DNA from: Asparagopsis taxiformis
Lineage: Eukaryota; Rhodophyta; Florideophyceae; Bonnemaisoniales; Bonnemaisoniaceae
Reading direction: 5' to 3'
Assembly: GCA_030407315.1 (NCBI GenBank)
Contig: JALQPE010001688.1
Span: 459,413 to 523,412 of the forward strand
DNA: 64,000 nucleotides
Each line of letters opens with the position of its first letter. Positions within the stretch are counted from its first letter, which is position 1. Under the pieces are notes generated by a model. That model did no database searches and was not told the origin of the DNA. It saw only the letters and a list, made by a program, of their open reading frames with translations. The position numbers and the translations under genes were made by a program. This document shows, piece by piece, positions 10,367 to 20,289 of this stretch.

Positions 10367-11014
10367 CTACAATTCCAACAAGTCTGTACCATCAGCGCCA
10401 GCTTCAGGTGACGAGCGCGGTGCTTCCACTTGCTCCTGAACAGGCTCTGGTTCGACCGACATGGGCATTGTAGAACCATTCAAAGCGACCTGTGCCGAAA
10501 GCTGTGCAACGGCCGCCGAAGTGTCGGGACTCGGCACAGCAACGGTGATGGGAGCACCTGCTGCGGGCGGACTAGGCGCGGTACCGGACAAACTTACGAG
10601 CGGTGTCGACGCAATGGGGGACGGCATCCATCCGGGGGATGCGGCAGCAGACAATGAATCGGGCGCAGGTGGTTCATCGAGCATTTGCAGTGTTTTGACG
10701 AGCGATCGATGCACATGCGATGTGCGTTGAACGGCAAGATCTGCTTCGACTAATCGACGCATGGTGCCATTTTCAAACGGCAAATCAGTGCCGACGTTTT
10801 GAATGCACTCGCGAACCAGTTCTTGCGCTTCGTAAATGTTGTTGAGGTACGCCTCGGAATGGCCATGGAACGCTGTGGCACGTGCTGAATCTGCAGTTGA
10901 CAGCGATTTGAATGCTGAACTGGCTGATTTGAGTGCGGCAATTACTTTGTCTTCGGCTGAACGAAGTTTGCCCAACGCTTCTGCCGTGCTGGAGGCTCGC
11001 TGTTGCCCGACCAT
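10367..11014 (-). CDS. Possible Mediator subunit 11 (MED11-like)
   Basis: 215 residues from the ATG at 11014, with a TATA-like AAATATATAA on the minus strand at 11071-11080, about 60 bp upstream. Residues 10-110 form two or three amphipathic helices without proline (ALGKLRSAEDKVIAALKSA..., then EAYLNNIYEAQELVRECIQNVG, then MRRLVEADLAVQRTSHVH). Their order and spacing resemble the MED11 helical bundle of the Mediator head module. The C-terminal half is low-complexity (Ala, Pro, Ser, Val). Similarity is recognised by pattern only; another small helical protein (for example a BLOC or kinetochore component) is possible. Tandem with CSN1, 213 bp apart. Confidence 0.45.
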   Translation of the reverse strand: MVGQQRASSTAEALGKLRSAEDKVIAALKSASSAFKSLSTADSARATAFHGHSEAYLNNIYEAQELVRECIQNVGTDLPFENGTMRRLVEADLAVQRTSHVHRSLVKTLQMLDEPPAPDSLSAAASPGWMPSPIASTPLVSLSGTAPSPPAAGAPITVAVPSPDTSAAVAQLSAQVALNGSTMPMSVEPEPVQEQVEAPRSSPEAGADGTDLLEL

Positions 11015-11227
11015 AGCGAAGGTGCTACCGATGCCGCAGCACTTGGTTGCTTGAAAGTACGCGTGTGATATTATATATTTTCAAACATTTTTGAAGGCGG
11101 AGCAGTCTAGATCATCGAGTTGAAGAGGAAAAGCGCCTCATGCCCTGCTTCTATTTACAGCTTCACTAGATACATTTCAATACCTGCAAAGTGTTTTAAA
11201 TTTGCACCCATTTACGCATATCAATGG

Positions 11228-12586
11228 CTATTCCTGTGTTCTCATGTTTCTGTCAAAAATGTTGTCAACAACCGAACTGAGACTTGGCCCTCGTGCACCC
11301 ATAGCGTTGCCAGCTCGAGACATTGATGGTGATGAAATCTCCACACTGTTCTTCAACAAATTCATTCGCAGCAGCATTGCCTCCGCCTCATCAAATGCGT
11401 CTTGACCTTTCTGCAACGAGTCAGACAAAGATGTTATTCGTGGATTGGTCTTCTTGCCATGTAGCGCATTATTCTGCGTATCTATTCTAGCTTGAATGGC
11501 TCCTGTCTCTATCAATCCAAGCAGTTCTTCTTCTAGATCAGCCGAAGTCGTATTAAATACTGCCTGCATTCTGCACAGATCAGCTGAGATAAATGGTGAA
11601 ACATATTGCACAATAGCCTTTCTCCGAATTAAACGGTACAACATTTCAACATGACTCTCCTTGCCCAGATGCATGTCAAGCGTGAGCTCAGGACGAATCT
11701 TATCCATGGTTTCGAGACATCTTGTGTATCTGGTGTGGTAAAAGTCGTATATGATTTCTCTGATGTCCGGAACAAGTTCAAGCAAACTGCGAAACTCTGG
11801 CTTTTCAATTACATTCTTTCTGAGAGCAGAGCGACTCAACGTAGCTAGTGCGCATAAACAGCCATAAGTTGCGACATCTTCCAGCGACATGACATCGCCG
11901 AAATCCTTTTGCAGCAGCGCAATCTTCTCCTCATTGGCATCCATATTGGCGGCAAGGAAGAGAGTGGCCGCTTTTAGATAGTTTCCTCTGACAAGCATGG
12001 CCAGTCCTGCGCAAGCTTTCATTTTGGCCATCTCTGGGCACTTTTTGTCGACGTCCTGGATGTTCTCAGCCATCAAGTAGTGATTCTCCACATGAGCATA
12101 TTCGCCCGCTTCAATACTTACAATGATGACCTTCATGCACATTTGCAAACTGTGACGAGGATGTGTACAGTATTCTCTCGTCTTAATGTAATCGCCTCTG
12201 GCTTGCACAAGTTTGCCGCGTCTATGATAAAAGTCGCCAAGAACGTCATGTCCAATTCTGATAACCTCCTTGTTTCCATGTTGCTTACTCTGTTCGAGCT
12301 CAGTTCTATACTTCTCCATTTCTTTGACTGCCTTTTTATCAGATTCACGTATCCATGTGTCATCCTGTTCATAACCAATTCCCAACCTTCCCTCTGCCTG
12401 CAGCAGGATGTCCTTGTAGAGCAAAGTATCAATGCCTTTCCTTGCCTCGTCAACTGCGGCTCTCAACGCATCTACAGCAAGTTCTGGAGATCGCTGCGCA
12501 ATGAACCGCAGACGTTGAATTTTACCGCGACCATGGTAGCGCACTGCGTATGCATCGAGGTCGAAGGATGCTAGGCGATCATTCAT
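11228..12586 (-). CDS. CSN1: COP9 signalosome subunit 1
   Basis: 452 residues from the ATG at 12586. The N-terminal half is the Rpn7-type TPR-like helical repeat domain (YHGRGKIQRLRFIAQRSPEL near residue 16; IRIGHDVLGDFYHRRGKLVQA near 108; YIKTREYCTHPRHSLQMC). The C-terminal half is the PCI domain (YGCLCALATLSRSALRKNVI, then YVSPFISADLCRMQAVFNTT about residue 335, and the winged-helix end GLIETGAIQARIDTQNNALHG). The order and the YCT..H..NMC-type motif fit CSN1 rather than proteasome RPN7. The COP9 signalosome removes NEDD8 from cullins. Single exon; the far C-terminus is Ser/Met-rich. Starts divergently from the microprotein gene at 12952. Confidence 0.93.
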   Translation of the reverse strand: MNDRLASFDLDAYAVRYHGRGKIQRLRFIAQRSPELAVDALRAAVDEARKGIDTLLYKDILLQAEGRLGIGYEQDDTWIRESDKKAVKEMEKYRTELEQSKQHGNKEVIRIGHDVLGDFYHRRGKLVQARGDYIKTREYCTHPRHSLQMCMKVIIVSIEAGEYAHVENHYLMAENIQDVDKKCPEMAKMKACAGLAMLVRGNYLKAATLFLAANMDANEEKIALLQKDFGDVMSLEDVATYGCLCALATLSRSALRKNVIEKPEFRSLLELVPDIREIIYDFYHTRYTRCLETMDKIRPELTLDMHLGKESHVEMLYRLIRRKAIVQYVSPFISADLCRMQAVFNTTSADLEEELLGLIETGAIQARIDTQNNALHGKKTNPRITSLSDSLQKGQDAFDEAEAMLLRMNLLKNSVEISSPSMSRAGNAMGARGPSLSSVVDNIFDRNMRTQE

Positions 12587-12951
12587 ATTAATTGCAAAGC
12601 ATCTGGCGTGGCAAGATATGCCGAATGAGTGACGGTAGTTTGGGATGAGAGCATGACCACATCGGGGTCACGGCATGACCATGACCTACAGTAGTAGCGC
12701 GCTGGAAGTTGCCAGTTTGAGTTTACACTAAACGGTCGAAAATAAAATTCTCTAGTGTATGGTTTGAACAGGCTGTCATGAACAAATCTGGCTGCAAATG
12801 AGTTTTGATTTTGTCCTTGCTGGACCGGTCATGTAATCTGAGCTGTAATATCACATAAAAGAAAGTCGTTGCTTTCTACACAGAAACTGTGCGCCCAACC
12901 CTCGGCACACAATCACGTTTCAACTTTGACAAGCGTCTGCTCTCTTCCGCA
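12587..12951. promoter_or_regulatory. Divergent intergenic region, CSN1 / microprotein
   Basis: 365 bp between divergent starts. An ACATAAAAG element near 12853 sits about 100 bp before the microprotein ATG and could be a TATA-like box. Nothing else stands out. Confidence 0.4.
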
Positions 12952-13165
12952 ATGTCTTTTTCCAACGCCATCAAGGTATGTATCGAAAGTCATTGTAGCT
13001 GATACGTTTTTTTCTCGGAAAGCTCTGGTCTAACACGTGACACAGCATGAGTTCAACCGCAAACTGTGGGGACACCCCCACGGTCCTAAACAGGCTATCA
13101 AGAACAAAATCAGTCCCAAGCACATTCTGAAGCGCAAGCTGCACAATATCATACATAAGATTTAA
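12952..13165 (+). CDS. Two-exon 47-residue basic microprotein
   Basis: Exon 1 (12952-12975) encodes MSFSNAIK; a 70-nt intron follows (GTATGT donor, TCTAACAC branch-like site, CACAG acceptor); exon 2 (13046-13165) encodes the rest and ends in TAA. The product has 47 residues, is strongly basic (12 Lys/Arg, 6 His) and contains KLWGHPHGPKQ followed by alternating Lys and aliphatic residues. The textbook splice sites, the start and stop in frame across the intron, and its own intergenic space make it credible as a gene although it is too short for a length-filtered ORF search. I do not recognise the family. The W-x-HP-x-GPK string weakly recalls the opening of mitochondrial pyruvate carriers, but the rest does not fit. 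A small mitochondrial or ribosomal subunit is conceivable. Confidence 0.55.
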
Positions 13166-13373
13166 ACTTCAAGTGCTGTGAGATGAGAATAAAAATGCGG
13201 ACACGTGATGTCGCTTTGTGTGGACGTGTCTGCGACTTTTAATCGCGTAGCTTGTTCACGATACATTTTAAATTTAGGTTTACACTACACGGAGCACATC
13301 AGCTCGTCACATTGTTATGATAAAGTTCAACTGTCTACTCTACTTGTATGCTGATCACAACAGAGGGATTTTC

Positions 13374-14285
13374 TCAAAGCTCGCTACTTCCAGAATCACT
13401 GAAATGGTTTCCCGCCGGCGCGGACACTATAGCTCTGGCAGCACTGCTGACTATCGTTATGTTTGTCGGAGATTCGCCTGCCTCCGGTTCCTTGTCTTCG
13501 GAATGCAGTGACACTTTTGTCGGGCTCCGTTTGGGCGACGGCAGCGGTGACAACTCTTCAGGCATACAAAATTGCACAATGTCAAGATCCTTCATTTCCT
13601 CCTGCGCCTCCTCTGCAAATTTCTGCGTGGCTTCAAGGCTTTTCACCAGCAGCTTTACGTGTTTTTCATGGCTCAGCCAATAAGAAGTCAATGCCGCTTT
13701 GTACACGATAGGGTGCTTTGCATACGTTTTCTTCTGTGCTGCAATGGTAGAAGCGAGAAGTTTGCGATATACTTCTTTCTCATTATCCATCTTTTGCAGA
13801 TTCCTCGCCTTTTTCGTCTCGTCAGTTTGACGTCGACTGCGCTCCATGGAATCCAACTTGGACTGATAGCGAATAGCCTCTGATTTGGCGGCCGTGAGTT
13901 TGGCATACATCGATTCAACCTGTTCAATTTCACGGATGTAGAGTGAAACTTGCTTGTGAATGCTTTGATACGCGACGACCTCTTCCGATGTTTCGCGAGT
14001 GAATTTGTTGTACAGCTCTTGTGAGGCGAATGCAAATTGCTGAGAAACGAGGTAAAGTTCATCGTTGGGAGTGGGATACGATTCGTAGAAGCGGTCTGAA
14101 AAATTGCGCTGCTGTTGCATTTGAAGGATCCAGTTTCGATTGGCATTATCCAGCATCGACGAAGCGTATTTGAGCGACTGCTTGATGGATTGCAAACGCT
14201 GTTTGAGATCTGCAAATTCGGCATTGGGCGCCGATTTGATAGGCTGTTGGGCGAGTGCTACCTTGCGCTTGACTGCGTGAAACAT
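13374..14285 (-). CDS. BAR-domain protein (amphiphysin/endophilin-like)
   Basis: 303 residues from the ATG at 14285. Residues 1 to about 235 are almost continuous amphipathic helix with the composition of a BAR dimer: ADLKQRLQSIKQSLKYASSMLDNANRNW near residue 24, FYESYPTPNDELYLVSQQFAFASQ near 66, a basic helix rich in Lys/Arg (RSRRQTDETKKARNLQKMDNEKEVYRK region) and a final helix. BAR domains bind and bend membranes, usually in endocytosis or vesicle traffic. The tail (about 240-303) is Ser/Pro/Glu-rich and likely unstructured; no SH3 domain is present. Convergent with the microprotein gene. BAR versus another coiled-coil family rests on pattern recognition. Confidence 0.7.
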   Translation of the reverse strand: MFHAVKRKVALAQQPIKSAPNAEFADLKQRLQSIKQSLKYASSMLDNANRNWILQMQQQRNFSDRFYESYPTPNDELYLVSQQFAFASQELYNKFTRETSEEVVAYQSIHKQVSLYIREIEQVESMYAKLTAAKSEAIRYQSKLDSMERSRRQTDETKKARNLQKMDNEKEVYRKLLASTIAAQKKTYAKHPIVYKAALTSYWLSHEKHVKLLVKSLEATQKFAEEAQEEMKDLDIVQFCMPEELSPLPSPKRSPTKVSLHSEDKEPEAGESPTNITIVSSAARAIVSAPAGNHFSDSGSSEL

Positions 14286-14695
14286 GTTTGGTGCGATGGT
14301 GAGGCTGTGTGGCGGGCATGTTTGGATTGTGGTCAGGAGCGCGTTTTATGCGAAAGGATAGAGGAAGGAGGAGGTTGTCGCGTAGGTCAAGGTTGATGAA
14401 AGTTGGCGTCATAGTATCGACTCGGAATCACAAGTACACAATGTGAGCGTGAGTTTTGTGCCGTGTTTCGGGGCATTAGATTTAAGAAAGTTTCTGTTTT
14501 TTATATTGGTCCAGTCGCGAGTCACCCCTCATCCACAGCCAACCGAAAGCGCCAATCAGCAACTGTTGTACATAGACAACCAAAGCACTCTGCAAAGCAC
14601 TCTTATAATACTGTATAGATACATCTCCAACGTCTTGCAGCCGTCTCCTTTCCCATTTCTTGCCGTCTCTCTCCCTTTCCCCCTCCATTCACATC
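14286..14695. promoter_or_regulatory. Divergent promoter, BAR protein / proline-rich protein
   Basis: 410 bp. A TTATAAT box lies at 14603-14609, about 90 bp before the ATG at 14696. It directly follows a 12-bp tandem repeat (CAAAGCACTCT twice, 14581-14604). The last 60 bp before the ATG are pyrimidine-rich, like a leader. Confidence 0.5.
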
Positions 14696-17395
14696 ATGAC
14701 CAATCCACTTTCAGCCCCTTCCGCCTCTTCTCCACCTCCAGATCCCCCCGTATCCGCCTCAATAGCACCACCGCCTTCATCCCCACCCGCCGCTTCCACA
14801 GAACTTGCACCATATCCATCCTCCTCCTCCTCCCATCAATCCCTCCCCACTCCACCCCAACCCTTCTTCACCAGCCCCAATCCAATGTATCCTCATCCGC
14901 CGCAAACCCAGCATCACACTCCGCCGCCTTATCCACCCTATCAATCCCCGCCGCCCTTCCCGTATCCCGCACCAACCCCTCAGTATTTCCAACAACAGCC
15001 CATGTATCAAGTGCCCCACGCTTGGCACACCCACCCACCTCCTCCCCATCCATCCGTGCACTCCCATCCCTCGTCGCCGCCCTTCCCGTCTCCCGGCGCA
15101 TTTTACGCATGGCCTCCACAACCGCCTCATCCGACTCCTCATCCGCCCGCCAATCCCGATCACTCCCCATCACCGCGCCATCGTAGGCGCCACGCACCTG
15201 ATGCCACACGTCCCTCCGTGCGCAATCGTCACACATCTCCTCGAGCAAATCGACGTCCTCTCAATGATCCCTCCACGCCCAAATCCGCTCGTTACCTCCA
15301 CCCAGAACAACCACAATTCTTTGATCATGATGACAGTGACGCTATTCAGAATGATGCCTCACGGACCACACTTTCAAACTCCAGTAGACGTGCAAATCGC
15401 CGAAGAGCGGTCACAAACAATTCAACCCAGGCCTTGTCTAATTCTATCAACGCAAATTCGACATTGAATAATCCACCCTCCAATTCTTTGCCGTCCGCAA
15501 ACCCGTCATCTCAAACCCCCGCAACTCATCAGACCTCAATGCCCCAGTCACAGAAGCCGGCATCAAATCGCACGCACAGCTCTGAAAATCCTGATAAAGA
15601 CACTCAGGCTGCAAGTCTAGAGCTCGACCGTGCTGCTAAAAATGCTGTTGATAGCGCCAATGAAGTTACGTTGGCTCTTTTGCTCACATCTTGGGCAAAT
15701 AGTCTCGCAGAAGCCCAACAGCTTGGTGGCGGTGCGGCAGGTCACTTTGAAAATGTCTTTCACGGTTCACAGGCACTTGAAATCGTCTTTGGTAATGTTT
15801 TGCTCATGGAAATTCTCCCAACATCTGCAGTGAAGAAGGCTCTTATTTCATTACTGCAGTTTGTGCTCTACGGCGATCAAGAAGTACATTCAACATTTGC
15901 AGACCACATTATTGCCCTCAACATTCCATTGAAGAAAGAAGAGAACGAAACAATTCGTCCCTTGTGGACGCAAGCTCGCAGTACCGCAATCAAAACGTTT
16001 TTGGAGTTTTTGCGTAACATATCCATTAATATCAGGGCTTATATCGACGTCTTACCGAGCACTTCCCAACGAAGTGAAAATGTAAAACCACGCTCTCCTA
16101 TCGGTGGAGCACCACAGAACTCATCTGGACCAGCCGGACCAGATCCTACGAAAGCTGTCGAACGTTCCATGAGCAGTTGGCGCAGGGCGGTTGCGCGATT
16201 GCAAGGCGAAATGGCTATTATTGTTGTTTTGAAGAAGGCACTTACATCTATTGATAATGATCTTCGGTTTTCATGCGATGTGGACTTTCAGGAATTGCAG
16301 AACTTTGTTGCTTCAATGCGTTCCATCGTGAGATCCTACCTGAAAAAGGATATTATGGAACGCACGTCAGCGCTTAATTCTCGATACTGGTCAGATGTCA
16401 CGGATGGTGCGGAAGGCACTGTTTTTGAAGCGGCGAGGTCTCGCGCGAACATGTGGTTGAACCAGTTTGAGGCTTCGCGACGGGAGGTTGAAAGCCAATT
16501 GGATGATGCTGGAATCGGTTTTGGCCCTTCTGCACGTGTGTCTGAGGATAAGTTTTCAGTCTTGGTTTCGGCGAGTGCTGGAGTTGCAGCGCTTGTTTCC
16601 TGTCATCAACATTCTTTTTCATGGGCAAAAGATACTGCTAAGCTTCTATGTTCCATGATTACGGCCTTCCATACTCTCGAAAATATGAGTGACGCGAGCC
16701 TTGGTCCTTCTGTTTATCTGAAGGAAACTTTTTTCAAAGGTCTAGATGACGCGTTTCGTGCAATCGATGATGTTGTCAACTGGTCATTTGCATCTTTACA
16801 TGATAAGGTTCTTGGGAGTCTAGAAAAGAGTACTGTTGACCCACTACAAACTAGTGATGTGCCTCCACAGAGGTCGCGCTCGTTACGGTTTGAAGAGCCC
16901 CCGAAGACACCCTCGAAGACTGCAGACAATGGCGATGGTGGCGGATCACAACCACAAAGCCGTAGGAAGCCGCGGCACGCTAGGATGAAGTCGTCGCCAG
17001 ATGCTCTTTTGCATCTTAATGCACACTTTGACGACTACTCTGATGCGGAAAATGACGTTGACCGTGAAATTGACCGTGAAATTGATCAGAGCGAAATGAG
17101 AGAGGCAGAATTGGTGGACTTTGAAGAGATAGGCACTCCGAAAATGCTGCTGACTCCAAAGCATCGTAGTACTCGAGAGACAAATGGAGAAACGGAAGGT
17201 GGATCACGGAAGAGGGGAGATGATGAACTTCCTGTAGTGTATGAGGGATTACCGCTCGAGTTTGGGGATGATGATGAAGATGATGACGACCGTGATATTG
17301 TCGTTCATGAAGATTTGGAAGATGCAGCAAAACCAAAAAAGATGAGCCACACATCGCATGTTAGGAGTATGAGCGTTGACGGAATTCCATTTTAG
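14696..17395 (+). CDS. Large protein with proline-rich N-terminus, helical core and acidic tail
   Basis: 899 residues from the ATG at 14696 (the in-frame stretch upstream has no ATG). Residues 1 to about 300 are extremely rich in Pro, Ser, His and Tyr (runs such as PPPYPPYQSPPPFPYP), then an Asn/Ser/Thr-rich stretch. From about 310 to 720 the composition turns normal and helical (NSANEVTLALLLTSWANSLAEA-like helices, FLEFLRNISINIRAYID, RSIVRSYLKKDIMERTSAL), suggesting a folded all-alpha domain. The C-terminus has an Arg/Ser-rich patch with potential phosphosites, then an Asp/Glu-rich segment (FGDDDEDDDDRDIV). I do not recognise the core. Such layouts occur in cytoskeletal, endocytic or RNA-granule scaffolds, but no function is claimed. 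Single exon, well separated from neighbours. Confidence 0.75.
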   Translation: MTNPLSAPSASSPPPDPPVSASIAPPPSSPPAASTELAPYPSSSSSHQSLPTPPQPFFTSPNPMYPHPPQTQHHTPPPYPPYQSPPPFPYPAPTPQYFQQQPMYQVPHAWHTHPPPPHPSVHSHPSSPPFPSPGAFYAWPPQPPHPTPHPPANPDHSPSPRHRRRHAPDATRPSVRNRHTSPRANRRPLNDPSTPKSARYLHPEQPQFFDHDDSDAIQNDASRTTLSNSSRRANRRRAVTNNSTQALSNSINANSTLNNPPSNSLPSANPSSQTPATHQTSMPQSQKPASNRTHSSENPDKDTQAASLELDRAAKNAVDSANEVTLALLLTSWANSLAEAQQLGGGAAGHFENVFHGSQALEIVFGNVLLMEILPTSAVKKALISLLQFVLYGDQEVHSTFADHIIALNIPLKKEENETIRPLWTQARSTAIKTFLEFLRNISINIRAYIDVLPSTSQRSENVKPRSPIGGAPQNSSGPAGPDPTKAVERSMSSWRRAVARLQGEMAIIVVLKKALTSIDNDLRFSCDVDFQELQNFVASMRSIVRSYLKKDIMERTSALNSRYWSDVTDGAEGTVFEAARSRANMWLNQFEASRREVESQLDDAGIGFGPSARVSEDKFSVLVSASAGVAALVSCHQHSFSWAKDTAKLLCSMITAFHTLENMSDASLGPSVYLKETFFKGLDDAFRAIDDVVNWSFASLHDKVLGSLEKSTVDPLQTSDVPPQRSRSLRFEEPPKTPSKTADNGDGGGSQPQSRRKPRHARMKSSPDALLHLNAHFDDYSDAENDVDREIDREIDQSEMREAELVDFEEIGTPKMLLTPKHRSTRETNGETEGGSRKRGDDELPVVYEGLPLEFGDDDEDDDDRDIVVHEDLEDAAKPKKMSHTSHVRSMSVDGIPF

Positions 17396-17681
17396 ATGAT
17401 CAGGTTTTGTTGATGGTCATGAGCATTGAAATAATCCTTAGACGGGATAACGCGTGACCAACTGCTTTTCGATTTTTTCGTGGTCGCAATGGAATGCCCG
17501 GATATGTCAAGCACATGGACGATGCAATGTTCATGAGCAAAAGGCACGCGTATAGATGCTAATTATTTGCTGATGACCATGCCTGAGTAAAGTATTAGCA
17601 ATGTTTATGTTTTGAAAGGTTGGATGTTTGTGTAATGAAGTGTCGAAAAGAGATCTATAAAACATTGTTTCGACGTGATGT

Positions 17682-18473
17682 CTACTCTACTTTGATGGTG
17701 CGCTTGGTTGAACGCGCAATCCTTTTCCTCACACTCGATGAAAGGCGAGTTTGGGTGCGCAGAAATATGGCGTTATGGAGGAGTCCTGCGACAACCGCTC
17801 CAACAATGGGACCTACCCAATAAACAGCTTGTCCTGACCATTTTTGATGGACAACAGCAAGGGCAAGAGACATTGCAGGGTTCATACAACTGCCAGTCCA
17901 TCCAAGACCCAGAATCATCATAAGCAGTAAAGTAGAAGTAGTTAAAACCCACTTCTTCATCTTGGCGGACTGCGGCAAGAGGTGCTTCATCGAAAGAGTA
18001 ACTAAACAACATACGGCAGTAATAGAGGCTTCAATGGAAACGGCTGCTGCAAATGGTACACCCTCACGCGGTTGAGGAGGCGCAAAGAGTGGGTCTTTAG
18101 CCAAAGGGAAAAGGTATTGCATAGGAAATCGCACCAATGGAATGGCAATGATGTGCCCTAAAAACTGTGGAACAGCGAGTAGCAGAGATTTGGACAGCGT
18201 CAATTCACGGGCTACGAACATTGCTAATGTGAATGCTGGATTGATCAGACTATCAAACCACAACCCAAGAATCTCCCATAGAGCCATGAGGCCGACGAAG
18301 CCAGTGAAGAAAATCTGCATGGGTGGGAATTCGGCCAGCGTCGGAGAGATGGAATAAACGATTGGTGAAGATGTAACGATAAATAGAGCGAAGGAGCAAA
18401 CGACCCAAAGAAAGACAGCGGCAAACTCGATCAACACGAGTTTGGTCAGAGGAGATGAGATGGATGCAGCCAT
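17682..18473 (-). CDS. Aquaporin-like MIP family channel, unorthodox type
   Basis: 263 residues from the ATG at 18473; the longer reading has only a GTG. About six hydrophobic segments are visible with two half-helices. The first NPA box is LINPAFTLAMFVARE near residue 78; the second is SCMNPAMSLALAVVHQ near residue 197. Between them lie a conserved GHIIAIPLV segment and a periplasm-side linker. In classical aquaporins the second box is NPAR, with Arg closing the aromatic/arginine filter; here Met takes that position. This, with the weak overall resemblance, points to the divergent SIP/AQP11-like group, often in internal membranes. Substrate cannot be read from sequence. Tandem with the TLDc gene. 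Confidence 0.85.
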   Translation of the reverse strand: MAASISSPLTKLVLIEFAAVFLWVVCSFALFIVTSSPIVYSISPTLAEFPPMQIFFTGFVGLMALWEILGLWFDSLINPAFTLAMFVARELTLSKSLLLAVPQFLGHIIAIPLVRFPMQYLFPLAKDPLFAPPQPREGVPFAAAVSIEASITAVCCLVTLSMKHLLPQSAKMKKWVLTTSTLLLMMILGLGWTGSCMNPAMSLALAVVHQKWSGQAVYWVGPIVGAVVAGLLHNAIFLRTQTRLSSSVRKRIARSTKRTIKVE

Positions 18474-18729
18474 TGTGAAACGATGGATTTGGCTGCAATT
18501 GAATGGCACGTTAGCGAAGATGGAGGCGCTAGCGAGTTTCGGAGGCGCTCAACATGCTACACTACACCTGACTTATTGATTGCAGCAAATGTCGTTGCGA
18601 GAACAATGGGTCCCACTCCTGTACAGCATTACTGTACAATCCATGATTACACACGTGTGGGGGCAAACGACAAGTGGCTCGATTTTATTGCTCCGACATT
18701 AGCTGCATCACGGAGCGTCATGGGGCATT

Positions 18730-19662
18730 CTACTCGAGACTGAACGGCAGCGCGTCATTGAAGGGAATCTCCTCCCCCTCGGCGTACACTCCGGCGTAAA
18801 CCTTCAAATCCAATAACATCTCTCCCTTGCTATTCTCTCCTTCTCCGAAAAGGCTATTGTGTCCATCCGGTCTCCTCTCGTAGTACGATCCAAGCTTGCT
18901 ATAACAGATCCTATCCTTTTCGTCGTCCAACCAGGTCGCATTCGGTGGCCGTAACGGCACAACGAATCCATCCGCACCAAATTTCGGACCCGTATCTGGT
19001 TGATCAACAACTGCCAAAGCCGCTCCACCTACTTTTCTCATTTTCTGCGCCGGCTTTGACGTATCCCCATCGGGCCAGCTGAATAGAAATGCTGCCTTGG
19101 AGCCACGGCTTTCTCCATAACCCACAAATCCCTTCGGATTGTAGCCACCGAACACCGCCTTACCCGTCCGTGCGATAACTACTGATGCGCCGCATCGATC
19201 AACTTTCTCGTGGAATGTTTCGCTGCTGTATCCGTCTCGGTTCGCGTCGTACAATAGTTGAATTTCACGCGATTGTAATTGTGTTCGCGCTAAGAGTGGC
19301 CGAAAAATAGCAATGTCCTCAGTGTCTGTAGGTAGGATTTCCGCAAACTCATCGAGTGTAGCAGGGTATAATTCTGGAAATCTATCACGGTCGAAGCGTT
19401 TCAGCCCGAATGGTTCCTTTTCCTTCTTCCCAAAAAACATGGTGTACACTCGCTCAATTATGTCCATATCACCACCCCTCTCGCCATCATCCTTTCCTTC
19501 GGCATTCATCTGTACTGCATGATGCGTTACATTCGCTCTCCTTCTTGTTTGTGTAGAAACCTTCAATCCACACCTAGAAGAACAAGTCCTCTGCAGGGTG
19601 TTCAGCTGATGGCAAGGCTGAAAACGAGGTGTGGTAGTGGAAGAAAAAGCCGACAGCGCCAT
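18730..19662 (-). CDS. TLDc-domain protein, probably plastid-targeted
   Basis: 310 residues from the ATG at 19662. The first ~50 residues are rich in Ser, Thr, Gln and Arg, with almost no acidic residues, like a transit peptide. A 'FGLKRFDRDRFPELYPAT' segment precedes the TLDc core: IQLLYDANRDGYSSETFHEK (near residue 135), then VVIARTGKAVFGGYNPKGFVG and the AAFLFSW strand, and near the end a LDLKVYAGVY strand. These are the order and hallmark positions of the TLDc fold (Gly-Tyr, FGGY, AFLF), found in OXR1/TBC1D24-type stress proteins and in plant chloroplast homologues. Molecular function in plastids is not established. Single exon. Confidence 0.75.
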   Translation of the reverse strand: MALSAFSSTTTPRFQPCHQLNTLQRTCSSRCGLKVSTQTRRRANVTHHAVQMNAEGKDDGERGGDMDIIERVYTMFFGKKEKEPFGLKRFDRDRFPELYPATLDEFAEILPTDTEDIAIFRPLLARTQLQSREIQLLYDANRDGYSSETFHEKVDRCGASVVIARTGKAVFGGYNPKGFVGYGESRGSKAAFLFSWPDGDTSKPAQKMRKVGGAALAVVDQPDTGPKFGADGFVVPLRPPNATWLDDEKDRICYSKLGSYYERRPDGHNSLFGEGENSKGEMLLDLKVYAGVYAEGEEIPFNDALPFSLE

Positions 19663-20289
19663 AATGTGCTATGACGTTGGATAATTCTTTCGGCTCTTCT
19701 CGCTTAAGATTTTTTGGCCCCTACTTTTCTTTGTTGCTATTGCCGGTCAGACAAAACGCTGAACATGTTCATCCATTCGCAGCGAATCTCCTTAGGCTGT
19801 GGTGCGTATTCAAATTATTTCAGCCACTTTTTTCTAGTGATTGGACAATCTGAATTTCAGGTACTCGAAAGCATTCCGCCAGTGACTGTTCGCATCGTCA
19901 CACAAGTACCATGTCCAACAACCTCGTGACATGAACGTTAGTCCTGTGAAGAACTAGAGCATTTCAGCTCTACGCAACACGACAGCTTCCTGTGAACTCC
20001 ACGCTAAGATTTTCAACGAATCATCATGTAGCTTTATTAGTGTTGTAGCATCAGTTCCCCATCACAAGTATCTGCACGGTTCGATTAGGCTTCAGACGTG
20101 TTTTCGATAGCTGCAAATTAGCAGCGATGCGAGCGATCCGGTTGGGGTAAAGCTCTTTTCCTATCCATCTTCCGTATCACTCCCATGACTCACAGCTGCG
20201 ACGGCTCAGATCACCTTATTGTAAGGAATTTCTATGTACATCTCTTCTCGCGAAGATGCTTCTATGTCTACAACCTCATTGCTACACCT
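19663..20289. other. Intergenic region upstream of the TLDc gene
   Basis: 627 bp between the TLDc start and the 3' end of the CCCH gene. It must hold the TLDc promoter and the CCCH 3' UTR. No ORF, repeat or structured element that I can support. Confidence 0.4.
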
